From positions 1 to 64,000 of the IMG/VR virus record IMGVR_UViG_3300020455_000014: a stretch of 64,000 bases of DNA; one strand, 5' to 3'. Below are positions 37,720 to 44,904 of the stretch, piece by piece (position 1 is the first letter of the stretch; every line of letters begins with the position of its first letter). This stretch comes from a virus. A program made the position numbers and the translations under genes. The notes below the pieces were generated by a model. It was not told where the DNA came from, made no database searches, and saw only the letters and a list, made by a program, of their open reading frames with translations.

Positions 37720-37811
37720 CTTCTCCCTACCTTATGTCTTAACCTAGTTATAGGCATTCTTCTTGTGCCTAACCAGTGGTTTACAAATCTAAATATATTA
37801 CCTTGCCACAT
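37698..37811 (-). CDS. 37-aa basic microprotein
   Basis: The ATG at 37811-37809 overlaps the stop of the upstream gene (TAATG) and has a GGAGG element at 7-8 bases. The product MWQGNIFRFVNHWLGTRRMP continues with a basic tail, and the stop falls 22 bases inside the SleB gene start. The strong ribosome binding site and coupling on both sides support a real gene; the function is unknown. Confidence 0.6.
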   Translation of the reverse strand: MWQGNIFRFVNHWLGTRRMPITRLRHKVGRRCYYRAR

Positions 37812-38041
37812 TATGATAACCTCCATACACGTATTCCAAGTTTGTTACCCTCTATCCTAACGTGGATTTTGATCCCCCAGTCTTTTCGTTTTGCTACTTT
37901 GTTAACTTGGTCAATAGCTTTTTCGGTATTAACACAGGGTATAAATATAGATGCGTTTGGTATCATCTTTTCCCAGTTAACAATTATTCTAACACGATCT
38001 GGGTTTAAATCAAAGTTCTTCAGTACCCCCTGTTTCATCAT
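37811..38041 (-). CDS. small hypothetical protein after the primase-helicase (76 aa)
   Basis: Begins inside the last codons of the primase-helicase gene (32-base overlap) in another frame. The product is beta/alpha (RVRIIVNWEKMIPNASIFIP, then IKIHVRIEGNKLGIRVWRLS). The last codons hold the ribosome binding site of the next gene. Such a small protein is often found at this place in related phages; no motif gives its role. Confidence 0.65.
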   Translation of the reverse strand: MMKQGVLKNFDLNPDRVRIIVNWEKMIPNASIFIPCVNTEKAIDQVNKVAKRKDWGIKIHVRIEGNKLGIRVWRLS

Positions 38042-40763
38042 CTATACCTATCTTACAGTCTACTATAATAACATTTGCTGGAGGTAAGTTAAGATGTGTT
38101 CCCTTACTTAGTCTAACCTTACCTCTAACAGCACCTAGTTTATCCCTTAAATCATTAGTAAAAGAACTATAATCTATTTGATGTGCTCCACACCATTTCT
38201 TCAATGGTTTTGGTAATAAAAATATTTTCTTTAAATCTGTTTCATACCTAGCTACTAATTCACCTCGTGGTACAGCTTCGGGTACAACAAGCGTGGAAGC
38301 ATCTGCCCTCGCATCATCAGTGCTTTTTATCCATAAGACTTTACTATAATGCTCATGTATGTAGTCGTTTAATACTTCTTCCACTGAAGCACCCATATCA
38401 TTACTAGAATGAATATTCTTCTTTAATTGTTTGATAATAAACTGAAATAGTTTCTTAGTATCATAATCCACTAAGCCTAGTTTCTTAGCTATAATTATAC
38501 CTGTCATAGAACAAGCACTTAACGCAGACCAAAATCTATTCTTTGCTGTAAGTCCCGCAACGGTATCAATTTTTATTTGTACTTTTTTTAATAATTCTTT
38601 AGTGCCTTCTATATCATTAAGGATTGATTTAATGTATACTTTACCTGCATGTCCATAGTTACTATAGAGTAGAGAGTTAAATGCGTCTGTTTCCTCTTTT
38701 GTTTCAAACCTCATTTCTTTTGTTTTACATTCTAAGATTCTTTGTGCTTCTGCTTTTGGCATTGCTTTTTTCAGCCCTATCTTATCCACGATACTTAGAT
38801 TGGCACTGGTTACCGCCAACAATTGCCAAGGAAGACCACGATATCGTTCAACGTTAGAACCTCCGCTCATACGATTTCTTTGTCTACCATTTGTAAGTTG
38901 GTAAGCTAAATCACTTAAATGTGAAGAATCACTATTTGTTAATTCGTCTAATATTAATGGTAGGTTATGAAATACCTCTGCCCTATTCATCATAGACGCG
39001 GCTGTATCTGCTACGTTACACATTAATTCTTTCGGATCACCCCACACAGATAAACATGCTTCTTGTACAGTAGATTTTCCTATTCCTGTATCTCCATTTA
39101 AATGCAAAACTCCACAATGTAGAGTTGTAAATCTCATAAGGGGAGAACCGAATGCAGTTGCAAGTACAAACTGATGTATTTCAAAGTTATCTCTATTATA
39201 AAAGTTTGCCATCTCTTTCCATTTTTCAAGGCTACCTTTTGGTTCAAAATGTTCTATGGTGCTTATAGTTTGAGTAGAAGGAGGGTTAGACTTTACACCA
39301 TCTTTGGTTATCTCTTCTTTGCCTATAATAAATCTATCGTATGATTCACCTATCCACCCATATTGTTTATGAGCTATATCGGCTTCCCCTTGCAGTTGTA
39401 GTTCGTTTACCCAAGCTGTTGTATATGTCATAAGTTCATCCATCTTAGTTACTGCCACGCCCTGCATGGCCATGTGTTTTCTAAATTCTTCTCTTGATGT
39501 TACAGCAGTTAAAGGAACTGTAAACTCTCTAACACCATCTTTTGGTAGATGCAGTCGCATGACGACACCTTCTCCCGTTTCGGGATCTTTCAGTCTACTA
39601 ACAACGTATAAGTCGTTATGGTATATTAACTTGTCCTCTGGATCGCCATCCGCATTGGAGTATCTCACATATACTCCACCATTTTTACCTCTAAAATAAG
39701 GGGAAGGATACTTAGGTATATTACTTTTTATACCCAATGCTTCTTCTATTTCTTCATCTGATTCTTTTATTCTAGAGCCTAACACAAGAGGGGATTTTAT
39801 CTTACCCCAAAAAGGACAACTAGGGCAGATGTCGGGGTTGTGTTGGTCAAACGTACTACAGAGATAAGGCCCCTCTATCCTGTTCATCTTATCTATTGTT
39901 TTTTCTTCTGAATACTCTGGATGTTTTTTTGATATATTTATTGATGCTTTATCTGCATCTACACAAAACTTTGCGATAGACAAACCACCTCTCCACAGTG
40001 GTTCACTTATAGTAGCTTGGTTTTTTATAATGTATTTTATCTGTTCGCAGCCGTTACCCTTTATTGTTCTTTGGAGAATACGCATAAATACATTCTCCAT
40101 GTTATCATGTAATTTTTCTTTTGTAGCACTCGGAGGTAACTTTTCTTTTGTTGTTTCTATATTTCCAAGTGTGGCGGAGAAAGACTGAAAGACATGCGCC
40201 CCTTGTGTATTTCCTAACACCTTAACTTGTAATGGTGTGTTACCCTTGAAGTTGTGGGACCCTGGAACACGTAAAACCCTAGCACCATCAGAGGTCACGG
40301 CAGGGTCAGCTAATAAGTTATACTCTGCACATAATGATTTTAATTTTTCTGCTACAGGAAACCAATCTTTGTATTCTACTTCTGTTTCTAAAGGCCAATA
40401 ACAGTGCACTCCATTTCCAGAATCTACTATAACAGGTTTTGGTAACTTAACCTTCTGACAAAAATGTCGTAGGGCTGTCAAAGCTTCGCCTTTGTTTGGG
40501 TAATCTTTTGTTTCGCCACAATCTAAGTCAAGGAAGAAAGACTTTAGATATTGTATGTTATCTACCTTCCTTGAACCATCTTCTTTAAAAGTGGCTAACG
40601 CATAAAATGTGTTATAATTATTACCGTCTAGATATTTAGTTTGTTCTATAGCTTCGTCTACTGACGAATAAAATTTCTGTATAACCGAATCACCTTTGTA
40701 TCCCCATACACAATATGATCCTTTGTTACTTAATACAGATTGTAAAAATTCTTTTGTTTCCAT
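38010..40763 (-). CDS. primase-helicase (AEP-type primase fused to DUF927-like helicase)
   Basis: ATG at 40763 is chosen because AGGG lies 8 bases upstream, while the in-frame GTG at 40772 has no spacing from it. Product of 917 residues. The N-terminal archaeo-eukaryotic primase shows FFLDLDCG (Asp79, Asp81) and SGNGVHCYW (His120). A Cys-rich stretch (CSTFDQHNPDICPSCPF, about 305-320) may bind zinc. The C-terminal helicase has Walker A GDTGIGKST (about 556-564) and Walker B LPLILDEL (about 604). It should prime and unwind DNA for the family A polymerase encoded in the same block. Confidence 0.85.
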   Translation of the reverse strand: METKEFLQSVLSNKGSYCVWGYKGDSVIQKFYSSVDEAIEQTKYLDGNNYNTFYALATFKEDGSRKVDNIQYLKSFFLDLDCGETKDYPNKGEALTALRHFCQKVKLPKPVIVDSGNGVHCYWPLETEVEYKDWFPVAEKLKSLCAEYNLLADPAVTSDGARVLRVPGSHNFKGNTPLQVKVLGNTQGAHVFQSFSATLGNIETTKEKLPPSATKEKLHDNMENVFMRILQRTIKGNGCEQIKYIIKNQATISEPLWRGGLSIAKFCVDADKASINISKKHPEYSEEKTIDKMNRIEGPYLCSTFDQHNPDICPSCPFWGKIKSPLVLGSRIKESDEEIEEALGIKSNIPKYPSPYFRGKNGGVYVRYSNADGDPEDKLIYHNDLYVVSRLKDPETGEGVVMRLHLPKDGVREFTVPLTAVTSREEFRKHMAMQGVAVTKMDELMTYTTAWVNELQLQGEADIAHKQYGWIGESYDRFIIGKEEITKDGVKSNPPSTQTISTIEHFEPKGSLEKWKEMANFYNRDNFEIHQFVLATAFGSPLMRFTTLHCGVLHLNGDTGIGKSTVQEACLSVWGDPKELMCNVADTAASMMNRAEVFHNLPLILDELTNSDSSHLSDLAYQLTNGRQRNRMSGGSNVERYRGLPWQLLAVTSANLSIVDKIGLKKAMPKAEAQRILECKTKEMRFETKEETDAFNSLLYSNYGHAGKVYIKSILNDIEGTKELLKKVQIKIDTVAGLTAKNRFWSALSACSMTGIIIAKKLGLVDYDTKKLFQFIIKQLKKNIHSSNDMGASVEEVLNDYIHEHYSKVLWIKSTDDARADASTLVVPEAVPRGELVARYETDLKKIFLLPKPLKKWCGAHQIDYSSFTNDLRDKLGAVRGKVRLSKGTHLNLPPANVIIVDCKIGIDDETGGTEEL

Positions 40764-40785
40764 GATATCCACCCTTCAATAAAGA

Positions 40786-40869
40786 CACCGTGGCAGGGGC
40801 ATTTTGCACTATGCCCTTTTCGGATAGCGAAATGGAGGAACGCTTTGGGTACAACTCCTAGCCACAGTG
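40786..40869 (-). ncRNA. cloverleaf-like structured RNA upstream of the primase-helicase
   Basis: In the RNA sense of the minus strand, CACTGTGGC (40869-40861) pairs with GCCACGGTG (40794-40786) as a 9-bp closing stem. Inside are three hairpins: GGAG/CTCC (40858-40855 with 40837-40834), TTTCG/CGAAA (40832-40828 with 40822-40818) and GGGCAT/ATGCCC (40816-40811 with 40802-40797). The closing stem is perfect only on this strand, with one G-U; the plus strand would have a C-A mismatch. The ribosome binding site of the primase-helicase lies just downstream. It is not a canonical tRNA. Regulation or RNA processing are possible roles. Confidence 0.55.
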
Positions 40870-40884
40870 AAGTGTATTGTTTAC

Positions 40885-41559
40885 CTAGTCATCCCAGTTG
40901 TCAACAATATCACTTAACTCATCATCAGTCTGTTGGTTGGGTGGTTTTACAGGATCAGACTTCTTGACAAGTTTCTTTGGTTCTTCGACTTTCTGTTCTT
41001 CTTGAAATGCGTTATCAAGATCAGCAGACGAATCGAAACCATCTTCCTCCTCAAATGGAGAAGGTTCTTCCATAGGAATATACTTTAATACTTGCACTGC
41101 CCTTAGTCTTAGGGAAACACCTGCTTCCCCTCTCATAAACCAAGGGTAAAAAGATACAAGTACGTTAACCTTACTTCCAGTAGTTAGGAGAAAATCTACA
41201 TCTAACTTATTACCTTTTGCATCATATTGTGATGGCTTTCTAGTAGCATCTTGTCCATAAGCACCCTTTAACCTAGCCTTACCTATGTACATACCATCTT
41301 CATCTTTTGCAAACGGCATCTTTAATTTTTCTGGCCAACCTTTTGCTTTCTTAGCCGTAAAAGATTTAGCCATTTCTTTGTATAACTCTTTGGCCTGTGA
41401 TTCAGTCATTTTAAACTGCATGGAATACTCTGCTCCATCGTCAAAAGCACTACAAGTTACAGACCTATTTTCGGCACTATCAAACCTGTAAGTAGTATTT
41501 ATTTTAGGCCATAAAGCTTCTACATTTTTTACTTTAAAATTTGCACTCATCTCTGCCAT
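40885..41559 (-). CDS. single-stranded DNA-binding protein-like (T7 gp2.5-type)
   Basis: A 224-residue protein with a beta-rich N-terminal domain and a strongly acidic, Pro/Lys-spotted C-terminal tail ending DELSDIVDNWDD. An OB-fold core with an acidic tip ending in aromatic and acidic residues is characteristic of phage SSBs, which use the tail to contact polymerase and helicase. It lies between the HTH protein and the primase-helicase. An AGGAG element 8 bases before ATG supports the start. Identification rests on composition and context rather than a unique motif. Confidence 0.7.
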   Translation of the reverse strand: MAEMSANFKVKNVEALWPKINTTYRFDSAENRSVTCSAFDDGAEYSMQFKMTESQAKELYKEMAKSFTAKKAKGWPEKLKMPFAKDEDGMYIGKARLKGAYGQDATRKPSQYDAKGNKLDVDFLLTTGSKVNVLVSFYPWFMRGEAGVSLRLRAVQVLKYIPMEEPSPFEEEDGFDSSADLDNAFQEEQKVEEPKKLVKKSDPVKPPNQQTDDELSDIVDNWDD

Positions 41560-41570
41560 TCTCGATTCTC

Positions 41571-41843
41571 CTATCTATCAAAATCAAATTCTAGTTGTTC
41601 TTCTTGAGCTTCCTCTTGCTCTATGTCCTCACTTATTGAGTCCATAAGCTCTTCTGGTGAGTGCATGTCTACACTCTTTAATGCTTCCGCTACATCGCTT
41701 ACACGAAATCGGTAAGTACTACCAACTTTTATGTAAGTTTCTTGGGGTATATACGACTGCCTTACCCAAGCACGAATTGTAGATATAGAGACGGAAAAAT
41801 GTTTTGCAACACTCTCTATAGGTACGTATGGTTCTTGACTCAT
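41571..41843 (-). CDS. helix-turn-helix protein (HTH_17/excisionase-like) with clamp-motif-like C terminus
   Basis: PYVPIESVAKHFSVSISTIR and AWVRQSYIPQETYIKVGSTY, then RFRVSDVAEAL, fit the winged HTH of the excisionase/MerR-like class, so it likely binds DNA. No integrase is present, so an excisionase role is unlikely; early gene regulation or replication is more plausible. The acidic tail ends EEQLEFDFDR, similar to repeated motifs of the 2218-aa ejection protein and to beta-clamp-binding peptides. Its start overlaps the previous gene's stop. Confidence 0.75.
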   Translation of the reverse strand: MSQEPYVPIESVAKHFSVSISTIRAWVRQSYIPQETYIKVGSTYRFRVSDVAEALKSVDMHSPEELMDSISEDIEQEEAQEEQLEFDFDR

Positions 41844-42229
41844 GATCTATTCTTCCTAACTGATATGACATATTCCGTTTCAGTATTTAAACCTTCTGGT
41901 AATTTGTCGGGGTTTTCTTCTAAAAACTGTCTTACATGTGTTTGATTAAGACGTTTATCAAGGAACTCTGGAACAGCATTGTCAACAATAAACTTATACA
42001 TAGATTCCCAATCAGCAGTCCAATACTTAGTTTTTGCAGTCCTATAAAACATACCCTCGGCAGTTTTAGCACTTTCTAAGTTATTAATATCGGAATACTC
42101 ATTGATTGCCTGTTTAATCATATCTTGTTGTCTTACAAGATCAGAATCTTTTTCTTTAAAACTTGCTTGTAAGCTAGACCGCTCATCTCTTATTTTTATA
42201 TAAGCTTTTATTAATTTTGCTATATCCAT
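41840..42229 (-). CDS. hypothetical coiled-coil protein (129 aa)
   Basis: The ATG at 42229 has GAGGAGG 5 bases upstream and is preferred over an upstream in-frame ATG at 42259. The N-terminal 55 residues form a charged coiled coil (YIKIRDERSSLQASFKEKDS). The C-terminal part (WTADWESMYKFIVDNAVPEF) is a compact helical domain. I know similar proteins next to SSB and HTH genes in marine phages but not a function. A good promoter lies just upstream. Confidence 0.7.
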   Translation of the reverse strand: MDIAKLIKAYIKIRDERSSLQASFKEKDSDLVRQQDMIKQAINEYSDINNLESAKTAEGMFYRTAKTKYWTADWESMYKFIVDNAVPEFLDKRLNQTHVRQFLEENPDKLPEGLNTETEYVISVRKNRS

Positions 42230-42256
42230 AAGTTCCTCCTCGCTTTGAATAATTAA

Positions 42257-42285
42257 CATATAGTATCATATAATACATTAGTCAA
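42257..42285 (-). promoter_or_regulatory. predicted sigma70-type promoter, minus strand
   Basis: Reading the minus strand, TTGACT (42285-42280), 17 bases, then TATATG (42262-42257). It overlaps the end of the SNF2 helicase gene and precedes the coiled-coil/HTH/SSB/primase genes. Its spacing is ideal, but the -10 hexamer is imperfect. Confidence 0.45.
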
Positions 42286-43813
42286 GTATTTCTTTGTATA
42301 AATCTATAATTTTTGTGTGAATGTGTATTCTATTATCTAATAGTCTGTAAACGTGTTTCTCCGCATCAGATCCTTGTAGTTGCACAACTGTACATTTATG
42401 TGTCTGACCACTCCTATGTATACGAGCGTTGGCTTGAGCATAAGTTTCAAGGCTACTCGTGGGGCCCCACCATACAACAGTATTAGCGCGTGTTAACGTG
42501 ATACCGTGTGCTGCTGCTTGTGGTTGTATCACAAGGACTTGTGGGTCTTCGGTCTCTTGAAAATATTTAAATATGTTAGTACGTTTTGTTAAAGGCACTG
42601 AACCATCTATAATCTCTGCATGTATCCCATCTTTGTTCAGAGCTTGCGATACCATTTGTATGGCATGTTTAAAAGGTACAAATACTAATACTTTTTGGCT
42701 TGACTCATCTATAACCTCACGCAGAACTTTATACCTATTGTCAATATCGAAACCTATAGCTTCCCCGTCATCGGTATATATACCACCTGCGGATATTTGT
42801 AGTAACTTGTTAAGGTGTACAGCTGCGTTCACGGCGGTAATCTCTTCGCCTAACACTTCCATAACCATAAGGTCTTGTAGCTTCTTATAATATTTATTTT
42901 GTTGGGGGGTAAGTTCTACTTTTCTCTTGACATAGATCATCTCTGGAAGGTCAAGACATTCATCTTTTGTAAATCGTATCGCAGGTTGTAATGCTTTATG
43001 CACTACTTCTACTGCATCTTCTCTAGGTTTCCAAGTAAATTGGGATACTCTAAACATAACTCGTTCTTTAAATGTACTAAAGAAAGAAGGTACACCTGAT
43101 GGATTGACAAGTTTAGCTAACCCATAAGCATCAACTGGACTTTGGGAAGCAGGAGTTCCTGTCATTAACCATAACCAAGGATTAGATTCCTTAATTATTT
43201 TATATAGTTTTTTCCATCTGGTCGTCTGTGCATTTTTATAATGAGTTGCTTCGTCCACTATCACCAGATCAAAATCACATTTTACCAGATCATCTATGAC
43301 TATGGCAATACCATCATAGTTAATAATTGTAAATTCTGTGCTTGACTTTAGAATTTCTTTTCTTTTCTTTGCTGTACCATGTGCAATTGATACACTCCTA
43401 TGTGGAGCAAAGGTAAATAAATCTTCTCTCCATGCACTATCCATAATAGACAAAGGGCATATTATAAGAACACGCTTGACTAATCCTATATTCATAAGGT
43501 AGTCAGATGCCCAAATAGCACTTGCCGTTTTACCCGTACCTTGTTCGTTAAAACAAAAAGCTTTTCTATGTAAAGTTAAAAAAGATGCGGTATGTATTTG
43601 ATGTTTAAATGGGGTCTTGCCAGGCCAGGAATACTGTCCGCATATAGGTGATGGTACGTTAATCTTTAACGCATTTAATATTGCACTTTCTTTTAACCCC
43701 CAATCAACCATGACTTTGTTGTCTGGAAGCTCCTTGCTACTTGTTATATGATTTATCACTCGTTTGGGGTCACGTAATCGTAACAACAAACTTTTGTTGT
43801 CTATTATCTCCAC
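42278..43813 (-). CDS. SNF2-family DNA helicase/translocase
   Basis: GTG start at 43813 with AGGGAGG 6 bases upstream. The protein has 511 residues. Motif I NEQGTGKT, motif II VDEATHYKN (DEAT), motif III LMTGTPASQ and the C-terminal motif NARIHRSGQTHKCTVVQL are those of the SNF2 group of superfamily 2. Two RecA-like lobes span roughly residues 65-240 and 310-500. Phage SNF2-like proteins probably remodel replication or recombination structures. It overlaps nothing essential and is flanked by an HNH-like small gene. Confidence 0.9.
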   Translation of the reverse strand: MEIIDNKSLLLRLRDPKRVINHITSSKELPDNKVMVDWGLKESAILNALKINVPSPICGQYSWPGKTPFKHQIHTASFLTLHRKAFCFNEQGTGKTASAIWASDYLMNIGLVKRVLIICPLSIMDSAWREDLFTFAPHRSVSIAHGTAKKRKEILKSSTEFTIINYDGIAIVIDDLVKCDFDLVIVDEATHYKNAQTTRWKKLYKIIKESNPWLWLMTGTPASQSPVDAYGLAKLVNPSGVPSFFSTFKERVMFRVSQFTWKPREDAVEVVHKALQPAIRFTKDECLDLPEMIYVKRKVELTPQQNKYYKKLQDLMVMEVLGEEITAVNAAVHLNKLLQISAGGIYTDDGEAIGFDIDNRYKVLREVIDESSQKVLVFVPFKHAIQMVSQALNKDGIHAEIIDGSVPLTKRTNIFKYFQETEDPQVLVIQPQAAAHGITLTRANTVVWWGPTSSLETYAQANARIHRSGQTHKCTVVQLQGSDAEKHVYRLLDNRIHIHTKIIDLYKEILD

Positions 43814-43825
43814 ACTGTTCCTCCC

Positions 43826-44071
43826 TTATTTTTTCTTTTGATAATTCCTACTTCTATTCTTTGATGGACTTTCCAACCTCGTTCCTTGCTTATTTGATCC
43901 ACCTTTACTTAAAGCTTTATTATGAGATACGTCTTTACCTTTTCTACTTATACCTTTTTTATCATAAGCACGTCTTGCCCTCTGGCGTTCCATTCTATTT
44001 GCATGTTCACCTCTTGCTTTTTGTTTTTTATACTCATGCTTGTAAGGTCTTGGTGATTTTGTATATGGCAT
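43826..44071 (-). CDS. small basic HNH-like protein (81 aa)
   Basis: A very basic protein. The phrases KGISRKGKDVSHNKALSKGG and SPSKNRSRNY resemble the core of a minimal HNH fold (aspartate-x-histidine, GG turn, final Asn) known from uncultured marine phages. The expected second Asn is degenerate (TRLES), so nuclease activity is uncertain. GAGG at 6 bases before the ATG supports the start. Confidence 0.65.
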   Translation of the reverse strand: MPYTKSPRPYKHEYKKQKARGEHANRMERQRARRAYDKKGISRKGKDVSHNKALSKGGSNKQGTRLESPSKNRSRNYQKKK

Positions 44072-44074
44072 TTG

Positions 44075-44236
44075 CTACCTCTTCTTATGTCTTTGCACGG
44101 TATCATATAATTTTAACTGTGCTTCATTCAAATCTTGATACTCTTTCGTATTTTTTAAGTAAAGTTCACTATCTATATAATAGTTGATAGCTTGTATAAT
44201 TAATTTTACTTCTTGTTCTTCTAAATCTACTAACAT
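44075..44236 (-). CDS. small helical protein (53 aa)
   Basis: ATG at 44236 overlaps the stop of the RecB-like nuclease gene (TAATG), and the stop lies 4 bases before the next ATG. The product (VKLIIQAINYYIDSELYLKN and YQDLNEAQLKLYDTVQ) is predicted to be two helices, perhaps a dimerising partner of a neighbouring nuclease. No family is recognised. It fills what would otherwise be an empty gap. Confidence 0.65.
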   Translation of the reverse strand: MLVDLEEQEVKLIIQAINYYIDSELYLKNTKEYQDLNEAQLKLYDTVQRHKKR

Positions 44237-44904
44237 TACCTATTTGCTCCATTGTATATACATTCCGATACAACGCAATGTCTGTAACAAAGACCACTAG
44301 GGTGAGGATTCCAGACACCCGTATTCAATGCTACTTTCATTCTATCGTGCCTACCTCTCCATTGTTCCCATAATACACTAATTTGTCCTCTATTGTAACT
44401 CTCCTTTATAAATTTTTTCTTTACAGTAAACAATAATCCTGCATGGATTTTATCCACATCTGGAAAGTGAGCAAACACAGATAAAGCCATAAGTTCTAAT
44501 TGTCCTGTGTCAGCAGTTTGAACATTCTTACCTGTTTTGTAATCTATGATCCATGCTTTATCATCTCTTATGATTACCAAGTCTACTATACCTCTCCACC
44601 AAGCATACCTATCGTTAAACTTGCATGGCTTTAAATCTTCCGTTAAACCCATACGCATTTCTGTAAACTTGTTACCACGCCTGTTGTTAAGTGCCTTGAG
44701 AACTTTTTGCATATAAGAAAATTTAGGAGGAACTGGTTTCCCATCACGTATGTACTCTTCAGCAACAAGATGAGCTTGTGTACCATAACGCATGGCTTCT
44801 GTTTCTTTTTCAGTATAATCCTTTAGCACTTTCACATGGTAAAACTGTTTAGGGCATTGCTCAAAAGATTTAAGCCTACTAAAAGACCAAGGAGTTATGC
44901 TCAC
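44236..44904 (-). CDS. RecB/Cas4-like PD-(D/E)XK exonuclease
   Basis: GTG at 44904, overlapping the polymerase stop (GTGA) with GGAG 7 bases upstream, is favoured over a TTG at 44910. It begins SITPWSFSRLKSFEQCPKQF, the usual opening of PDDEXK_1 nucleases. It carries GIVDLVII and AWIIDYKTGK (the D...DYK site), then QLELMALSVF. A Cys-rich end (GLCYRHCVVSEC) together with the early Cys may bind an Fe-S cluster or zinc, as in AddB/Cas4 proteins. A role in recombination or end processing next to the polymerase is probable. Confidence 0.85.
   Translation of the reverse strand: MSITPWSFSRLKSFEQCPKQFYHVKVLKDYTEKETEAMRYGTQAHLVAEEYIRDGKPVPPKFSYMQKVLKALNNRRGNKFTEMRMGLTEDLKPCKFNDRYAWWRGIVDLVIIRDDKAWIIDYKTGKNVQTADTGQLELMALSVFAHFPDVDKIHAGLLFTVKKKFIKESYNRGQISVLWEQWRGRHDRMKVALNTGVWNPHPSGLCYRHCVVSECIYNGANR

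Noticed and set aside
40786-40869. tRNA gene
   Set aside because: The outline is cloverleaf-like, but the T-loop consensus, a 7-base anticodon loop with T33 and a normal D-loop are missing.
40786-40869. Known glutamine (glnA-type) riboswitch or hammerhead ribozyme
   Set aside because: The GGACGGAAGUAGG core and the CUGAUGA/GAAAC core are both absent; only GGAACGC resembles part of the former.
41571-41843. Excisionase/lysogeny module
   Set aside because: The HTH fold fits, but no integrase, repressor cassette or att-like repeat was seen.
43741-44187. 148-aa plus-strand ORF with hydrophobic product
   Set aside because: It runs against two well-supported minus-strand genes (HNH-like and 53-aa) and the helicase start, and has no ribosome binding site.
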